64,000 nt of DNA from Ilex aquifolium (Eukaryota > Streptophyta > Magnoliopsida > Aquifoliales > Aquifoliaceae), in NCBI GenBank assembly GCA_951799425.1, contig OX637393.1:38079744-38143743 (forward strand), in the 5' to 3' direction. Position numbers and translations under genes: made by a program. The notes below the pieces were generated by a model. The model saw only the letters and a program-made list of their open reading frames with translations. It searched no databases and was not told the origin of the DNA. How positions within the stretch are numbered: the stretch's first letter is position 1; every line of letters starts with the position of its first letter. Of this stretch, positions 23,570-36,179 are shown piece by piece.

Positions 23570-24700
23570 CTTAATGATCTATCACGCATTATAAAATCAA
23601 GTGAAACATACCATATTTAAGTGAATTCCTACTAATATTTGGTATAGTTTTATCATCCCCTTTAACTAGTTTGGTTCCTGTCACCTAGCACAACTGTCAT
23701 TCCATGGAAACCGAGGGTTCATTTTTTTTTAATTTATTTTCTTCGCTAAATTAACAGAATAATTTCCTCCCTCCTATAATGGTAATGCTTTTCTTGAATA
23801 TATAATATGCATGCGAGTTGACACCAAGTCAAAATCTGCCCACATAGTGTTATATTTAGGCATCTCAATAGATCAAATTTTGATTTGAATTCGAATAGTC
23901 GGATATGAATTAATAATTTTGACTGATTATCCGAATCTAAATCCATTATGTTATATTTAATGAATTTGGATTTAGAATATCCAAATCCGATTTGTTAACA
24001 ATTCGATCCAAATTGTATATATACTTTCTATTTTTATATCTATCAACATCTTTTCATCTCCTACATTTTTTTCCTACTATCTTCTTCTTCCCTATTTATA
24101 ACTAAAATTGAGGTTGACATATTTAGTTTATGTTGCTTGTTAAGGCTTCAAATGAGTAATAATTATAATTTTTTTTTTCATTGTACGGAAATGAATTTGT
24201 TACAATTTGTGATATATTTATAGGTTGGTTTAACTTTGTATATAGATGGATCAGATCAAATTGAATTTTTGGACCAGATATCCTAAAATTAATGGATTCG
24301 AATATGGATTGGTGTCGCCTACACTGATATCAAGTCAAGGTCTCCCATATATATAAACTAATCATAACCCGTGTCTGAAGGCACGATGAAATATAAAATT
24401 CGAGCGCTCAAAAAATCGATCTCACTATATTAAATTTTGTCAACGTATATATACTATCGTATATGGATAATATTTGAAATAAAAATTATATTAAATTACA
24501 AATTAATCAAATATTAAATGATTGAACTTGTGATAGAAATGAGAGATGTGATGTTTTTAGGGGATAAAATATTTAGGGGATAAAAATTTAAGTTGCTATG
24601 TGTTTTATTATATAAATGTCTATAAAAGAAAAATAAACCTAGCATCCACGGCACATTTAAACCTTGTCAACCCTGAAGTGGACTCCTGGTCATCTTGGGG
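23570..24700. other. intergenic DNA with dispersed repeats
   Basis: No gene is supported. 24,376-24,440 (ggcacgatgaaatataaaa...) matches about 880-945 in inverted orientation. Words such as ggatttagaatatccaaatc around 23,880-24,300 recur in both orientations and suggest an old repeat without clear ends. Confidence 0.4.
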
Positions 24701-24709
24701 TTCAAGCTG

Positions 24710-25458
24710 GGGGTGTCCAAGGGCTGAGTCGAGTTAGACCTGCGACATTTTTTTCAAGTCGGGCTTGGGTAGTGTAGGTCCAGGACTTTACCCAAGTGAG
24801 TTATCGACTAGGCAGGGCTTCGGGTAGGAGTTGGCTACTCGCAACGCAACCCTCGAGCCTATTGGGCGGGTCTGCTCACGGATTTTTTTATATACAACTT
24901 CATTTAAAAATAATGCATATTTTTGTAACTTAATATTTGTGTAAATTATATTTTGGAATCAAACGTAGAGTCAAAATGGATAAAAAAAAATAATGAATAA
25001 TTTTATTTTTTATTAGGGGATGAACTACATCAAATAGAATAAATACATCTCAACTATATTGACACCTACTCACTTATCTATCATTTGCATTACTTTACCT
25101 TTTAAAACTTGTATGCTTAATGAATGGAAAAGAAAATAATATATTATTTATAGTATCTAAATTTTTAAAATTTCAAATTCCGACATATGGAGACTTATTT
25201 CAAATATAATGGTCTAAAAGTATAATTTTTTTTCAAAGGAAGGGTGGGCGGGCTCTTGGATTGGGTTTTAACGGGTTTTTTCGGGCGGACTATTGTGTCG
25301 GGTAATGAGTTTAGGAGCAAACTCAAGTCCTCTTTTTAAGGATATTGGGCTCTGGCTCAGGCTCGGGCGAGCCAACTATCGGACCTATCAAATTTTAAGT
25401 CTATTTTTTTGTACCGAATAACGAAACCTGTGAATAACCCGGTCCATGGACACCTCTC
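24710..25458. mobile_element. hAT-like MITE with direct-repeat flanks
   Basis: The left end gggggtgtccaagg and the right end, inverted, gagaggtgtccatgg form short terminal repeats. The 10-mer gttcaagctg flanks it at 24,700-24,709 and 25,459-25,468. This is compatible with an 8-bp hAT duplication extended by chance. The element is about 0.75 kb and has no transposase. Confidence 0.65.
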
Positions 25459-25856
25459 GTTCAAGCTGATTGTCTATAGCTCCTTTTTCATTGTTAACTA
25501 TTGGTTGTCAATTTGAACATCAACTTGTCATGAAACTGAGAGGAAGTTCTGAATCCCTCCAATTCTAAATCGACCAATTTTGAGATTTTTTGTAACAAAG
25601 CCTTGTTAATGTGTTTGAGTTTATCCTTCTTAAATTCAAATTATAATTGAATTTATCTATCATATTAGTTTCATAAATTAGTCAAGACTCAGATAAACTT
25701 GACTATACATGATCTACTGTATACAAAACGAATTTGAAACGATACGAGTCTATTTTTGTTATTTCTAAACAGATTATATATAAACATGTGACATTTAAAC
25801 ACGACAGAAACTCAATACAACACAAAACTATTCATCGTAATTCGCAGTGGTTTTAC

Positions 25857-25904
25857 CAACCCCAATACTGTTTTTTTTTTTTTTGAACAGCAACCCCAAT
25901 ACTG
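25857..25904 (-). repeat. poly(A) micro-insertion with perfect 14-bp direct repeats
   Basis: The 14-mer caaccccaatactg stands at 25,857-25,870 and 25,891-25,904. Between them are exactly 14 T plus gaacag. On the minus strand the insert reads CTGTTC followed by poly(A). This looks like a target-primed insertion of an almost bare tail. Confidence 0.75.
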
Positions 25905-26026
25905 TTAAGTGGGCCATTTTTCCACGGAAATTGGTGATCACCTCCTTTGTTTTTTTTTTTGACTAAGTGTAGGAAAATGTTATCATTAGTTGTGTGGTGG
26001 GTCATGTTATGCTTACTATTTGGAGG

Positions 26027-27400
26027 TAGGGGTGTTAATCGAGCCAAGCTCGACGAGCATCACCATGCTCAGGCTCGGCTTGACAATTTCGGAAGATGCT
26101 CAAGCTCGGCTTGAGCTCGATGATCAAGCTTTTTTTTTAGCTCGAGCTCGGCTTGACTAAAAAATAAAAAGTTCAAGCTCGGCTTGATTAAGCTTGTTAT
26201 CTGTTAACAAGCTCGAATTCGAGCTCTAGCTCGTATAAAGCTTGACAAAAAATTAGGCTTGCAATAAGCTTGAATTTTAACAAAATTCTACACCACTTAA
26301 CACACAACATACCAAATTAACACAACATAACAAATTCATAATCAACTTCTCCATAGGACCATAGACATCACCCAGGTTCCAACACACAACATTCACATGA
26401 ATTGATGCACATCACCAACAAAAAATCATCCACAACTAAACAACCAGCCACAACTAAACAACCAAATTAAACAACCAGCCACAACTAAACAACCAAGTGT
26501 CACCAAATAAATTAAAAAAGTTCTCAAGTGCAAAAAAAAAAAACAGCATGTTTCACCAAATAACAGCCAAGTGCCCTAGTAGTAGAGCCTGCAATGAAAA
26601 AATCATAACCAAGAATTAGTATTTGATACCTTTAAAAAAAATGATTCAAAACCATAACAAAGAATTGTTATTGATACCTTTAAAAAGATGATTCAAAAGT
26701 TGTTTTCCTCGCTACCTTCATTCATAAACTCATTATTTTCAACAACCTGTAAATAAGACACCAACAATGAAATTCATAGTGACCAAAACAAAATGAAACA
26801 CAAGGTAAAAATATACTTACAATATTTGATTCATGGATTTCAAAATCATTACGCAACCAATCTCCGGTACATATCAAAGCTTGAACTGTCTCGGGCTTCA
26901 AGGAGCTTCGATATTGATCAAGAACTCTTCCTCCAGCACTAAAAGCAGACTCCGAAGCAACTGAAGTAATGGGAATAGATAGTATGTCCCGTGCCATCTT
27001 TGACAGGTTTCTAAACTTAAGAGTGTTTGCTTTCCACCAATTCAACGCATCAAAATCCTCAGTGTCATTTTCATCACGAATGTAAATGCCTTCTTCCAAA
27101 TAAATTTCGAGCTCAGACTTGTATGGGTGAACAATATCCAACTGTTTGGCCCATAGATCAAATTCATTCACACGTTTTGTCTTTCCCTTGAAATTGCTTG
27201 TGCCACCAACATTGCTACTTTCAGACGAAGTCTTTGATTGTTTTACATCTTTAGACACATAATCCTTGTAGAGATCATACAAGGAATTACGAACAACATC
27301 TATATAAAGCACTACTTCATCTGATGAATAAATTTTGGGAAAACAAAACTCAACAAGTGTTTGAAAAAATTACCATTTGCTTTCGCCGGCTATGGATAGT
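26027..27400 (-). mobile_element. truncated hAT transposon
   Basis: It starts at the left with taggggtgttaatcgagcc, a hAT-like terminus, followed by a subterminal region dense in alternating ctcgagctc/caagctcgg words. A hAT transposase C-terminus is encoded on the minus strand at 26,694-27,350. No matching right terminus is found. The element appears cut where the Harbinger-family element begins at about 27,402. A short tandem repeat (caaccagccacaactaaa unit) lies at 26,431-26,495. Confidence 0.65.
26694..27350 (-). pseudogene. hAT transposase C-terminal fragment (RICESLEEPER-like)
   Basis: The minus frame runs from about 27,350 and has no ATG of its own. It contains the hAT dimerisation region: YLEEGIYIRDENDTEDFDAL, WWKANTLKFRNLSKMARDIL, then IPITSVASESAFSAGGRVLD and ALICTGDWLRND. 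A consensus intron (donor GTAAGT at 26,820, acceptor TTTACAG ending at 26,747) joins ESNI in phase to VVENNEFMNEGSEENNF and a stop near 26,694. The BED zinc finger and the catalytic N-terminal half are missing. This is the end of an Ac/RICESLEEPER-type transposase, not a host gene by any sign visible here. Confidence 0.8.
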
Positions 27401-28010
27401 GTTTGAGATGATTTATTGAATTCAAAAGTACTTTTTGAATAATTATTTTTTAAAAAACACTTTATTCCATAAGCATCGTTTGGATGCTCATTAAGAAAAA
27501 ATACTTAAATAAAAATGATTTTACAAAAATTGTGTTTGGATGATCGATCAAAAAAGTATTTATTTGTATCACAATTACAAATATATCCTTCATATTCAAA
27601 CATATATATATATGTGTGTGTGTATATCCCATGATAACTTTTTAGTGGTAATTTATCAAATATTTACATAAATTTACAAAAATGAAAGGTAACCATGAGA
27701 TACCAGTGACCTAAACACATGATCAAACAATTCACACTCCGAACTAGCACTCTAAGTGATTGTCACTACAAGGAAGGTTTTTTCGTAACACATTTGTGAC
27801 AATATTCATTGTGTCATAATAAGTAATGGCTCAAAAAGTATTGCGAGGACAAATCATCATCACAAATATTTTTACGACGGCATTACTTATCTCTTACACT
27901 CCCCCATCTAAGCGATACAATTTTCTTGATGAACCCAAGTGTAAGCTTGGAGGTCACTACAATGGATTTCTTCATCACCCATGTGTAAGTTTCTACTCTT
28001 TGATGCAAAT

Positions 28011-28921
28011 ATTTTTTTTTTAAACAAATCAACACTTTATTTTATTACTCAAAAATTATTTACAATGGAATAAAAGGTAGACAGAGACTTTAAACCAAAA
28101 TGAATAAAAGAAGTCAAGAGACTTTACAAAAGAATAAAAAAATAAGTCCCTCTTAATAGGTAGCCTGCTCATTGAACCAGCAACATCAACCTGCTCCCCT
28201 ATTTTACAGGAAAAGACAACCTTACCCTTTATCATCAGAAACCAGCACCTTCTTCAATCGAAGAATAGGCAACCGCCTTGAATCGTGCAATACAGCCATA
28301 CCCACAACAGAAGGCAAAACTAGATTTTCAAAAAAATCAACAGAGCATCTATCATGGACTGCCTGATTCGCCAAACTACCAGAAACCATATTAGCTTCTC
28401 TATACACATGCCTCAGCTCAAACTCAATCATCCCCAAAAGCTCCTTAATCTGTCTCAAAAGATTCATCGAAGCCCATGAACATCCATACTTCCCCTTCAC
28501 AGAATTGACCAGCACTAAAGAATCAGATTCCACAAAAACTTTATAAGCAAACAATCCATATTGCTTAACCAAATTTAGCCCATCCAGCAGGGCTTTGAAC
28601 TCAGCAATCATATTTGAGCATTCCCCATAAAAGAAGGAAGCAGCTAACACAACCTTCCCCCATTCATTTATTAAAACAACACCCCCTCCTGCAACTCCTG
28701 GATTACCCTTGGACGTCCCATTTGTGTTAAGCTTAAGCACTCCAGAAGGAGGACAAGCCCAGCTAACCCAGACACACCTTCTTTCCACATGATAAGCAGG
28801 CATAATCCTGAACTCCTGCAAAATAGCACTTCCTATTACACCCTCCTCCACCTTTGCTCTAATATTCTTCACTTGGAATCTCAAAATACTACAAAATTTT
28901 AAGAAAGATCGAGTATGAGAG
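28011..28921 (-). mobile_element. 5'-truncated LINE with 13-bp target duplication
   Basis: The 13-mer ctttgatgcaaat is found at 27,998-28,010 and 28,922-28,934. On the minus strand the insert ends in poly(A) (plus-strand T run at 28,012-28,021). It encodes the RNase H end of a plant LINE. Tail, truncated 5' side and target duplication are the hallmarks of target-primed reverse transcription. Confidence 0.85.
28222..28921 (-). pseudogene. LINE RNase H domain (RVT_3-like), catalytic residues lost
   Basis: About 230 open residues on the minus strand without an ATG, because the element is 5'-truncated. The RNase H fold is clear: LKLNTNGTSKGNPGVAGGGV, then AEFKALLDGL, VFVESDSLVLV, and HVYREANMVSGSLANQA. 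The family normally has NTDG or NVDG at the first site and VAD/VAH at the last. Here the first Asp is Asn and the last acidic position is Gly. Glu (AEFKAL) and the third Asp (ESDS) remain. The domain is therefore probably dead. Although open for about 700 bp, it lacks a promoter and the rest of the LINE. Confidence 0.75.
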
Positions 28922-29803
28922 CTTTGATGCAAATGCTGCCCTGATACATTCCCCCTAAAAAGGAAAATCTTTCTCTGAGTTCACATTAAAAAATGGAGAG
29001 AGGATTGGGGAATTGTATGGGTTCGTGAATACCTACAACCACTCTCCACACACAGCATAAAAAATTCATAAATTGTGAGCTCATTTTATCAAACACCTTA
29101 CATGCATATTGATTCATAGATAATTCTTAAAAAAACCATTCATTCAATAATCACCTATCATAGTTTATTTGCATGTTAGGTTGTAATCCCAACCACTTAA
29201 CCAAAATTAGGTGGTTCACTATCAAATTCAAAGAGCTTATGCACATATTTGTTCACTCTCATGAATTTGGCATCCACCAATCTTGTGTCTATAAGTGAAT
29301 ATACTACTACTGATAATAACAACTCCATTTCATTGGCTGGAATCAAGAGCGCACCAAAAAATTACAAATACCTCTAAACAACACAAACCGAATGCCTTGC
29401 TTTGACAGAATGTGATCCTCCTCTACTTTGATGATTTGATCGTTGAAGCAAAAAGAAAATCTGAAACCAAACATCAGATTTCATTAACGATCAGTGAGAG
29501 AGAGGGAAACTCCAGCATCGTTAATGGAACTCTCCGGTGTCGTCGAGATGATAGAAGAAATTGTGGTCGGAGGTAGTCGGCAGTCGATGATGGCTACATG
29601 TCAACACAGTACAAGAGCATCGGGAGTGATCGAGAGATATGGGGGAGAAGGTAAGTGTTTTAATTAAAAAATGTTTATTGGAAGTAAAAGTTAATTTTTT
29701 TTTACTAAAATTGATCAAAACACTCTTTTTCTTGAAAGTATTTATGATAAGTCAATATATAAAAAAAACACACTTTTTTTGAGCTATCCCAAACACACTC
29801 TTA

Positions 29804-30723
29804 ATATTTTCTCCGTTAATTTTCCAAGTGGAAATGATGGCAATTCTCCAATGGGTTTGAGTATACTGTCATTCATCATTTTATAAAGGGTAAATAACTT
29901 ATAGATACACCGACTATTACATAAATTTTAATTTTGTCCTTTAAATTTAATTTTTTCTTAATTTTACTCTGAAACTTCTAAAACCAAACCAATCACTCCT
30001 ATCCGCGTATCTCCCAAAGGAAGAAAAATAAAAATTTAGGTGACAATTTGATAAACGGGTTGTGGGCTTTTCCATTTATTTTATGTTAGAATTAGACGTG
30101 AAGAGAATTAGTCCTATGGTTTTAAAAGTTTAAGAGTGAAATTGAAAATTAAAAAATTAAACAGACAAATTAAAATAGGTATCAAAATTTAGGAGTCAAG
30201 TATAATTAATATTTACCTTCTTATAAAAAAACAGTATCCTAATCATATCAGGAGGGGCACTGAAGTTGATCCACTTCTGGAGGAATCAGTTGTCAAATAA
30301 TACAATTATGACAGAGTTTTGTCTCATTATTTAATATTCTTGTGGATGAGCATTTTAACAAATTATAATTTTTTTTATTAATTGATAAAAATGGATATAT
30401 TTACATGGCTTCTTCTTTTTCTCCTCTCTATTTTTTCTCTCTCTCAGGTGGTCACTTTATTTTTTTAAAACTTGCAATAATTTTATACAATCAGCTAATG
30501 GGAAAAAAATTGAGAGTGAGCACATAGCCCTAACTGGTTTCGACAATGACACTAGATATAGTTTGTCATTGTCCTTCAATGTTAGTTTATCATATAGTTT
30601 TGGAATGTACTTTAAGTGAGTTGAGACATCAATTCAGATTTACGTTCAGTCATGAAATTCTTAACTCGTGCTCAACCTAATCCAACCTTTAATCTGAATA
30701 TTACGTTTGGTTATAAAGGGCAT
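29804..30723. other. intergenic DNA before the RLP pseudogene
   Basis: AT-rich; no gene is supported. The signal peptide and N-terminal cap region expected upstream of the RLP pseudogene are not found here. Confidence 0.4.
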
Positions 30724-33700
30724 GTGGTCCAACTCTCTCTTAACTATACAAGGGGAGGATCAGGAAATTGGTTGTTAAATGCTCCAAAGTTTCTTCCTTT
30801 TGAAGAACTTAAGGTTCTTCACTTGCCTTAGAATTCCATAGTTGGTTGCGTCGAAAATGAAGGTTTGTCATCTTTGCCATATATTATATAGTGAAAGACC
30901 TTGTGATGCACAGGATTTATAACTCCAATGTTTGTCCGTGGAATTCCCACACTCCCTTACCCCCTCACCCTCCACCCTACTCAGCGTTAGAGTGAGACGA
31001 TGAGAGAAATATGAGGGGTTAAATTATAAGAGGATGGATGAAGCTAAGCAGCAGTCTCATCCTCCACCCTGACTCGACTTCTCAACCTTTTATACATAGT
31101 TTGGTGCTTGCATAAAACGGGAACAAAAAAACTTCTCTTTATAGAGTTTTGTGGTTCTGTTTTGTAAGGGGCATGTCAACTTATTTGACAAATCTGCAGG
31201 GTTTGAAATACTATCAAGTTTGAACAATTTTGGAAGTGCAAGATTTGAGCGGGAACAATTTCAATAGTAGTGTTCTATCATCTGTTAGTGGGCTCTTAGC
31301 TCTCAAGTCTCTAAATCTGGCAAACAATGGGCTGAGGGGTCTTTGCACTTTCAAGGTATGCTAACTTTCACTTCTTATGTTGTGGATATCTTGTATTTCA
31401 TTCCGATCAATACATGATCTGACGTAAAACCATTTAAATCGTAATAGAAATATTTCATGAGCATTAGTAAAAGAGATGATGGTAGAGTGGACATTCATTC
31501 TCTTTCTTCTTCCATAAAACCAGCTTTCTAAAGAATTTTATATCGAAAAGGGTACAAAGTACAAATAAGAGCAAAATACAAGATATCCACAACAATCTCC
31601 TTTTTCTTAGAAATCCACAACAATCTCCTTTTTCTTAGAAGTTTAGATTCACATTTTCGGAATTCATAAGAAACTAAGAATAGTCTTCATGTTCATGCAA
31701 GTTACTAATTACACTCTTCTGATGCTTATGGACAGAACTAACTAAACTGATAAGCTTGAAGCAGCTAGATGTTAGTAACAATGCAATCAGAGGCTTCATA
31801 ACAATGAAAGGTATCAAATATTCATTTCTTCTGCAGAGGAAAATTTGTAACCTGTTGATCACAAAGAGGAGATTAAATCATTTCAGTCCCTGCAGGTTTG
31901 CAAAGACTAAAAGGATCAAGCAATCTAGAGGTCATCAATTTATCTGGCAATCTCTGTGATAAGCATACTATCATCACTTAGTGGACTTTCATCTATCAAG
32001 TACATAAATTTAGCGAACAATCAGTTCACAGGATCAGTGCATATAAAAGGTTACTTTCACTCCATCGTATTTTTATTTCCAATTTCATAATAATACTATT
32101 GGAAATTGGAAATCCAATCGTCCATTTATAGCTGTGAGAAGCAAATCTGTCAATGAATTGGATTTTAACTAATCTGAACCTTGAACAAATTTCAATTTCA
32201 AAATTCATAGGCAAATCAATCAACAATCAAAAGTTTTAACTAAAAATCTGATTCGAGCCAAATAACTTAATTAAGTTGTATTTTTGAAAAATTACATCTG
32301 AATTTCAACCCAATTTCATCATGTATATTTGTACACAAATAGAATTTGGATCAGACTATAGTCGGGCGTAAAATCCCATTCTGTGAAATATGGTATAATA
32401 AATTCAAATTTGAATTATTAATCAAAGAAACCAATCTACATCCAACTTATTTGATTCGGAATCGAATTAAAATCCGATTCATTGACAGACGTGGTAGTAA
32501 CTTTATTAATTCATATCTTTCCCCCTACATTCTTGCCTATATCCAGCGTTAGAAGCAATGCATAACTTGGAGGAGTTGGACATGAGCTCCAACGAGGTCC
32601 ACAGATTCATGATTCCTGAAGGTGAATGATTAAAAATTAGTATCATTCTATGTATTTTATCACAAATATCACCTATGCTGACAAACCAATTCCCTGATTC
32701 TCTCTTTTTCATCCGAGGCATCGAAAACCTGAGCCCGTTGCAAGTGCTACACCTCAACAACATTGCCTTCAATGCCAGCAATCTGCTGCAGTCATTGAGG
32801 GCATTTTCAGCCCTGAAGACCCTCTATTTTCAATCTAGCAAGTTTGAAGGAACAATTACTGTTCGAGGTATGTTGACGAGTAATACTAAAGAAATGAATC
32901 ACTCACATGGCATTTCAATACTTATCCACTTCAAGATTTTCTGTGTTCTACTGTTCATGTTTCTTCCTAATACATATTACTTGTTTGTTTCATTCAACTA
33001 GAGGTTTACAACCATAGCAATTTGGAGGAGTTGATTATGGATTACTCTTCTCTTGATAAGAACTTTCTTCAAAGAATAGGTGGATGACTTCTCTTAAGGT
33101 CCTATCTTTGTTCAGCTGTGGCCTCAACGGCACCCTACCAGTTCAAGGTAAAAGTTTGATCCTTCAAAGTGAATTTGCTTGTGCATGATCTTGTAAATAT
33201 TGAGCTCTAATCTTGCAGGGCACTGATTCAGTGTTAATTCTTGGATTAGTATCTTCAATTTCTCATTCTTTCTAGCATGAATATCTGAAATTTTCCTAGA
33301 TTCCTTTTCTAGCTAAAAAGTTAGTAAAAGCAATTAAGCCCAAGAACTGTTCAACTGATTTGTTATACAGGCTGGTGTGAGCTGAAAAACCCTGAAGAAC
33401 CAGATGTTAGTGGAAATGAGCTTGAAGGGATCCTTCCTTTATGCAAGGGAAACTTGACATCTCTTCGAGTAATCGATCTCTCTTCCAACCGGTTCACCGG
33501 AAATATTGCCTCGTCTTCCCTTACTGCCCTCACACTGCTCGAATACCTTTCATTTTCAGATACCAGCTTCCAAATCCCTGTTTCATTCAGCTCATTCGCT
33601 AACTTTTCGAACCTTAAGGTCATTCTAGATGATAACAACAAACTAGTTCTAGATCGTGTGTTGCAAACTTGGGTTCCGACGTTTCAACTAAAGGTCTTTA

Positions 33701-35597
33701 GTTTGTCAAACTACAGATCAAATGGACTCAATGTAGAAACTCCTAGTTTTCTTCTTTACCAGAATGACTTGAGAGTTCTTGATCTCTCCCATGACTACTT
33801 GCAAGGAAAGTTCCCTTCTTGGCTGTTACAAAACAATACAAAACTGAAAGATTTGAACCTTAGAGATAATAACTTCACAGGGCCATTCCAGCTACCCTCT
33901 CGTCCAAATCCTGAAATTTTGAGACTAGACATTTCCAAGAATGACATACGAGATCAACTTCCAACAAATATGACTTCTGTCTTTCCAAATTTAAGAATAC
34001 TAAACATGTCTAGAAATATATTTGAAGGCAATATACCTGCATCTATTGGTGATATGAAATTCCTTTGGGCGTTAGATCTGTTCTAACAACAATATGTCAG
34101 GAGAAATACCAGAGCACTTGGCTGTGGGTTGCTTGTCATTAATTTTTCTCAAAGCTATCAAACAAACAGTTCGAAGGGCAAATATTTCCTCAAGTTGTGA
34201 ACTTGCCAAAGTTGGAATGCTTGTATTTGGATGGCAATCGCTTCTCCGGAGGGATCCCAGATAGCTTGTCAAACATCAGCTTGTTAGTACTGGACCTCAC
34301 TTGTAACAATATGTCAGGCAAACTTCCAAGATGTATAGGAAATATGTCAAGCACAAAAGAGATTGCAATATCCAATAATAATCTTCAAAGCCCTATTCCA
34401 GTAGAGTTCTGCAAACTTGACAACCTTTTGTTTCTAGACCTTTCTGAGAACAATCTGACTGGATCAATACCATCTTGTAACCCCTCCAACATAAAGCATG
34501 TCCATCTGTTTAAAAACCGGCTAACAGGCCCAATGACACGTGCTTTCTATAAAAGCACTTCTTTGGTCACATTAGATCTTAGAGATAACTATTTATCAGG
34601 CAGCATTCCAAAATGGATTGGCACCCTTTCGGAGCTAAGTATTCTTCTCTTGAGAGCTAATCGATTTGAAGGCAGGGTCCCTAATCAGCTATGCAAATTG
34701 AAACGATTAAGAATGATGGACCTCTCACAGAACAATCTTTCTGGTCCAATACCTGGTTGCCTAAGCAACATTACTTTTGAGATAGCATCTGATAAATCTC
34801 TTTTATCAACGGACTGTATAGGAAGTTCTCCAACAGTAGAGGGATTGTTCTCATATGCAGAGAGGAAAAAGTTGACTGATATGGAACAGTATATGAATGT
34901 TGAGAAGTAACCATTATTGGATGTGCAACAAGAAGTGGAGTTCACAACCAAAAGTAGATCCTATACATACAAGGGTGACATCCTGAATTTTATGTCAGGA
35001 ATTGATCTTTCTTGCAACCAGCTCTCAGATATAATCCCATGTGAGCTTGGAAACTTAAGTGAGGTCCATGCATTGAATTTGTCTCATAACAATCTGAGTG
35101 GATCAATCCCAACAACATTCTCGAGCCTAAGAAAAATGGAGAGTTTGGATCTTTCCTACAACTACTTGAATGGGAGAATCCCCCCACAGCTAATCGAGTT
35201 GAACTCTCTGGCGGTGTTCAGTGTGGCCCACAACAACTTATCAGGCGAAATTCCAGAGCAGAAAGCTCAATTTGCAACCTTCAAGGCAAGCAGCTATGAG
35301 GGCAATCCTCCTCTTTGTGGACCTCCTTTACATAACAGTTGCACTGACACTGAATTACCATAACCAATGCCAAAATCAACAGACGAGGAAGAAGAGAATG
35401 ATCTTATAGATACGGGAGTTTTCTATGTGAGCTTTGGAGTTTCCTATATAATTGTGCTGCTGGAAATTGCTGCAATTTTCTACATCAATCCTTACGGGCG
35501 ACGTGTATGGTTCTACCTCGCTGAAGAGTTCATATACTCGACCTACTATTTTGTTGTAGATACTTTTCTCAAGTTTTTCAGGTGCAGAAATGTGTAG
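30724..35597 (+). pseudogene. receptor-like protein (LRR, Cf-9/RLP type), multiply broken
   Basis: This has the same architecture as the gene at 49,091-56,083. Short exons of one or two LRRs stand at about 30,724-30,862, 31,205-31,353, 31,735-31,812, 31,895-32,050, 32,547-32,622, 32,717-32,867 and 33,001-33,148. A large last exon covers 33,372-35,597. The 5' part (signal peptide, N-cap) is absent. Damage visible: an in-frame stop at about 30,829; a missing base near 33,090; an extra base near 34,081; another near 34,158; in-frame stops at 34,908 and 35,361. The last part still reads LRRs ([20 protein letters not shown]), an acidic stretch, one membrane segment (VSYIIVLLEIAAIFYI) and a short tail ending FRCRNV. 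Such proteins act at the plasma membrane as immune or developmental receptors lacking a kinase; this copy cannot. Confidence 0.88.
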
Positions 35598-35688
35598 CTT
35601 TTATCACATAATTTACCACGTGATCTGTGTACGTTTCTTCTTTAAACTAATAAATTTAGGCCAGAAGTCTAACTCATTGAGGAGCAAA

Positions 35689-35868
35689 CAAAGGTTACAT
35701 TAAAAATATCAATGGAACTGAAATTATACAGCGATTGTAGATTTTCCAGTCTTGAAGAGCCATTTAAAACTTCAGTAGACAAAGGTTACATTAAAAATAT
35801 CAATGGAACTGAATTTATTCAGTGATTGTAGATTTTCCAGTCTTGAAGAGCCATTTAACACTTCTAAG
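35689..35868 (+). repeat. 91-bp tandem duplication
   Basis: The unit starting caaaggttacattaaaaata occurs twice with a period of 91 bp (35,689 and 35,780). There are only a few differences, so it is fairly recent. It lies in the 3' flank of the RLP pseudogene. Confidence 0.85.
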
Positions 35869-36179
35869 AGGATAAAAAACACATCCAAGGCCATATGATT
35901 CAAAGGTATCCCAGTTTTTACAAGTAGAACATGACATCTACAAGAAAACCATATGCATCACAAAACAGAAAAACCTTCGCATCCCGTGGGTCTGCTAGAG
36001 GGACAATGTTCGAGTACCAAGTCAACTTAAACCTTCTGGGCATCAGGTCCCACTGAACAAAGGGAAAAACATAAAGAAACATTTCACTTCTACCCTTAAA
36101 TTTCACTTATTTTAGCCAGCATAGGATGTGCCACTTACAGCATCCTCATCATTGAACACTAGAACTTGTACCATTTTTG

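Larger units (their letters stand above)
27402..29803 (-). mobile_element. PIF/Harbinger-family element, non-autonomous, hit by a LINE
   Basis: The left end (gtgtttgagatgatttattg...) matches the inverted right end of the Harbinger element at 59,451-61,995 over about 190 bp. The right end (ctatcccaaacacactc) matches that element's left end inverted. A CT-rich leader-like block at 29,380-29,640 has the same position as one in the other copy. No transposase is left. A LINE fragment at 28,011-28,921 lies inside. Confidence 0.6.

Noticed and set aside
28222..28932. Functional host RNase H gene
   Set aside because: No ATG, flanking 13-bp target duplication, poly(A) tail and lost catalytic residues mark a LINE fragment.
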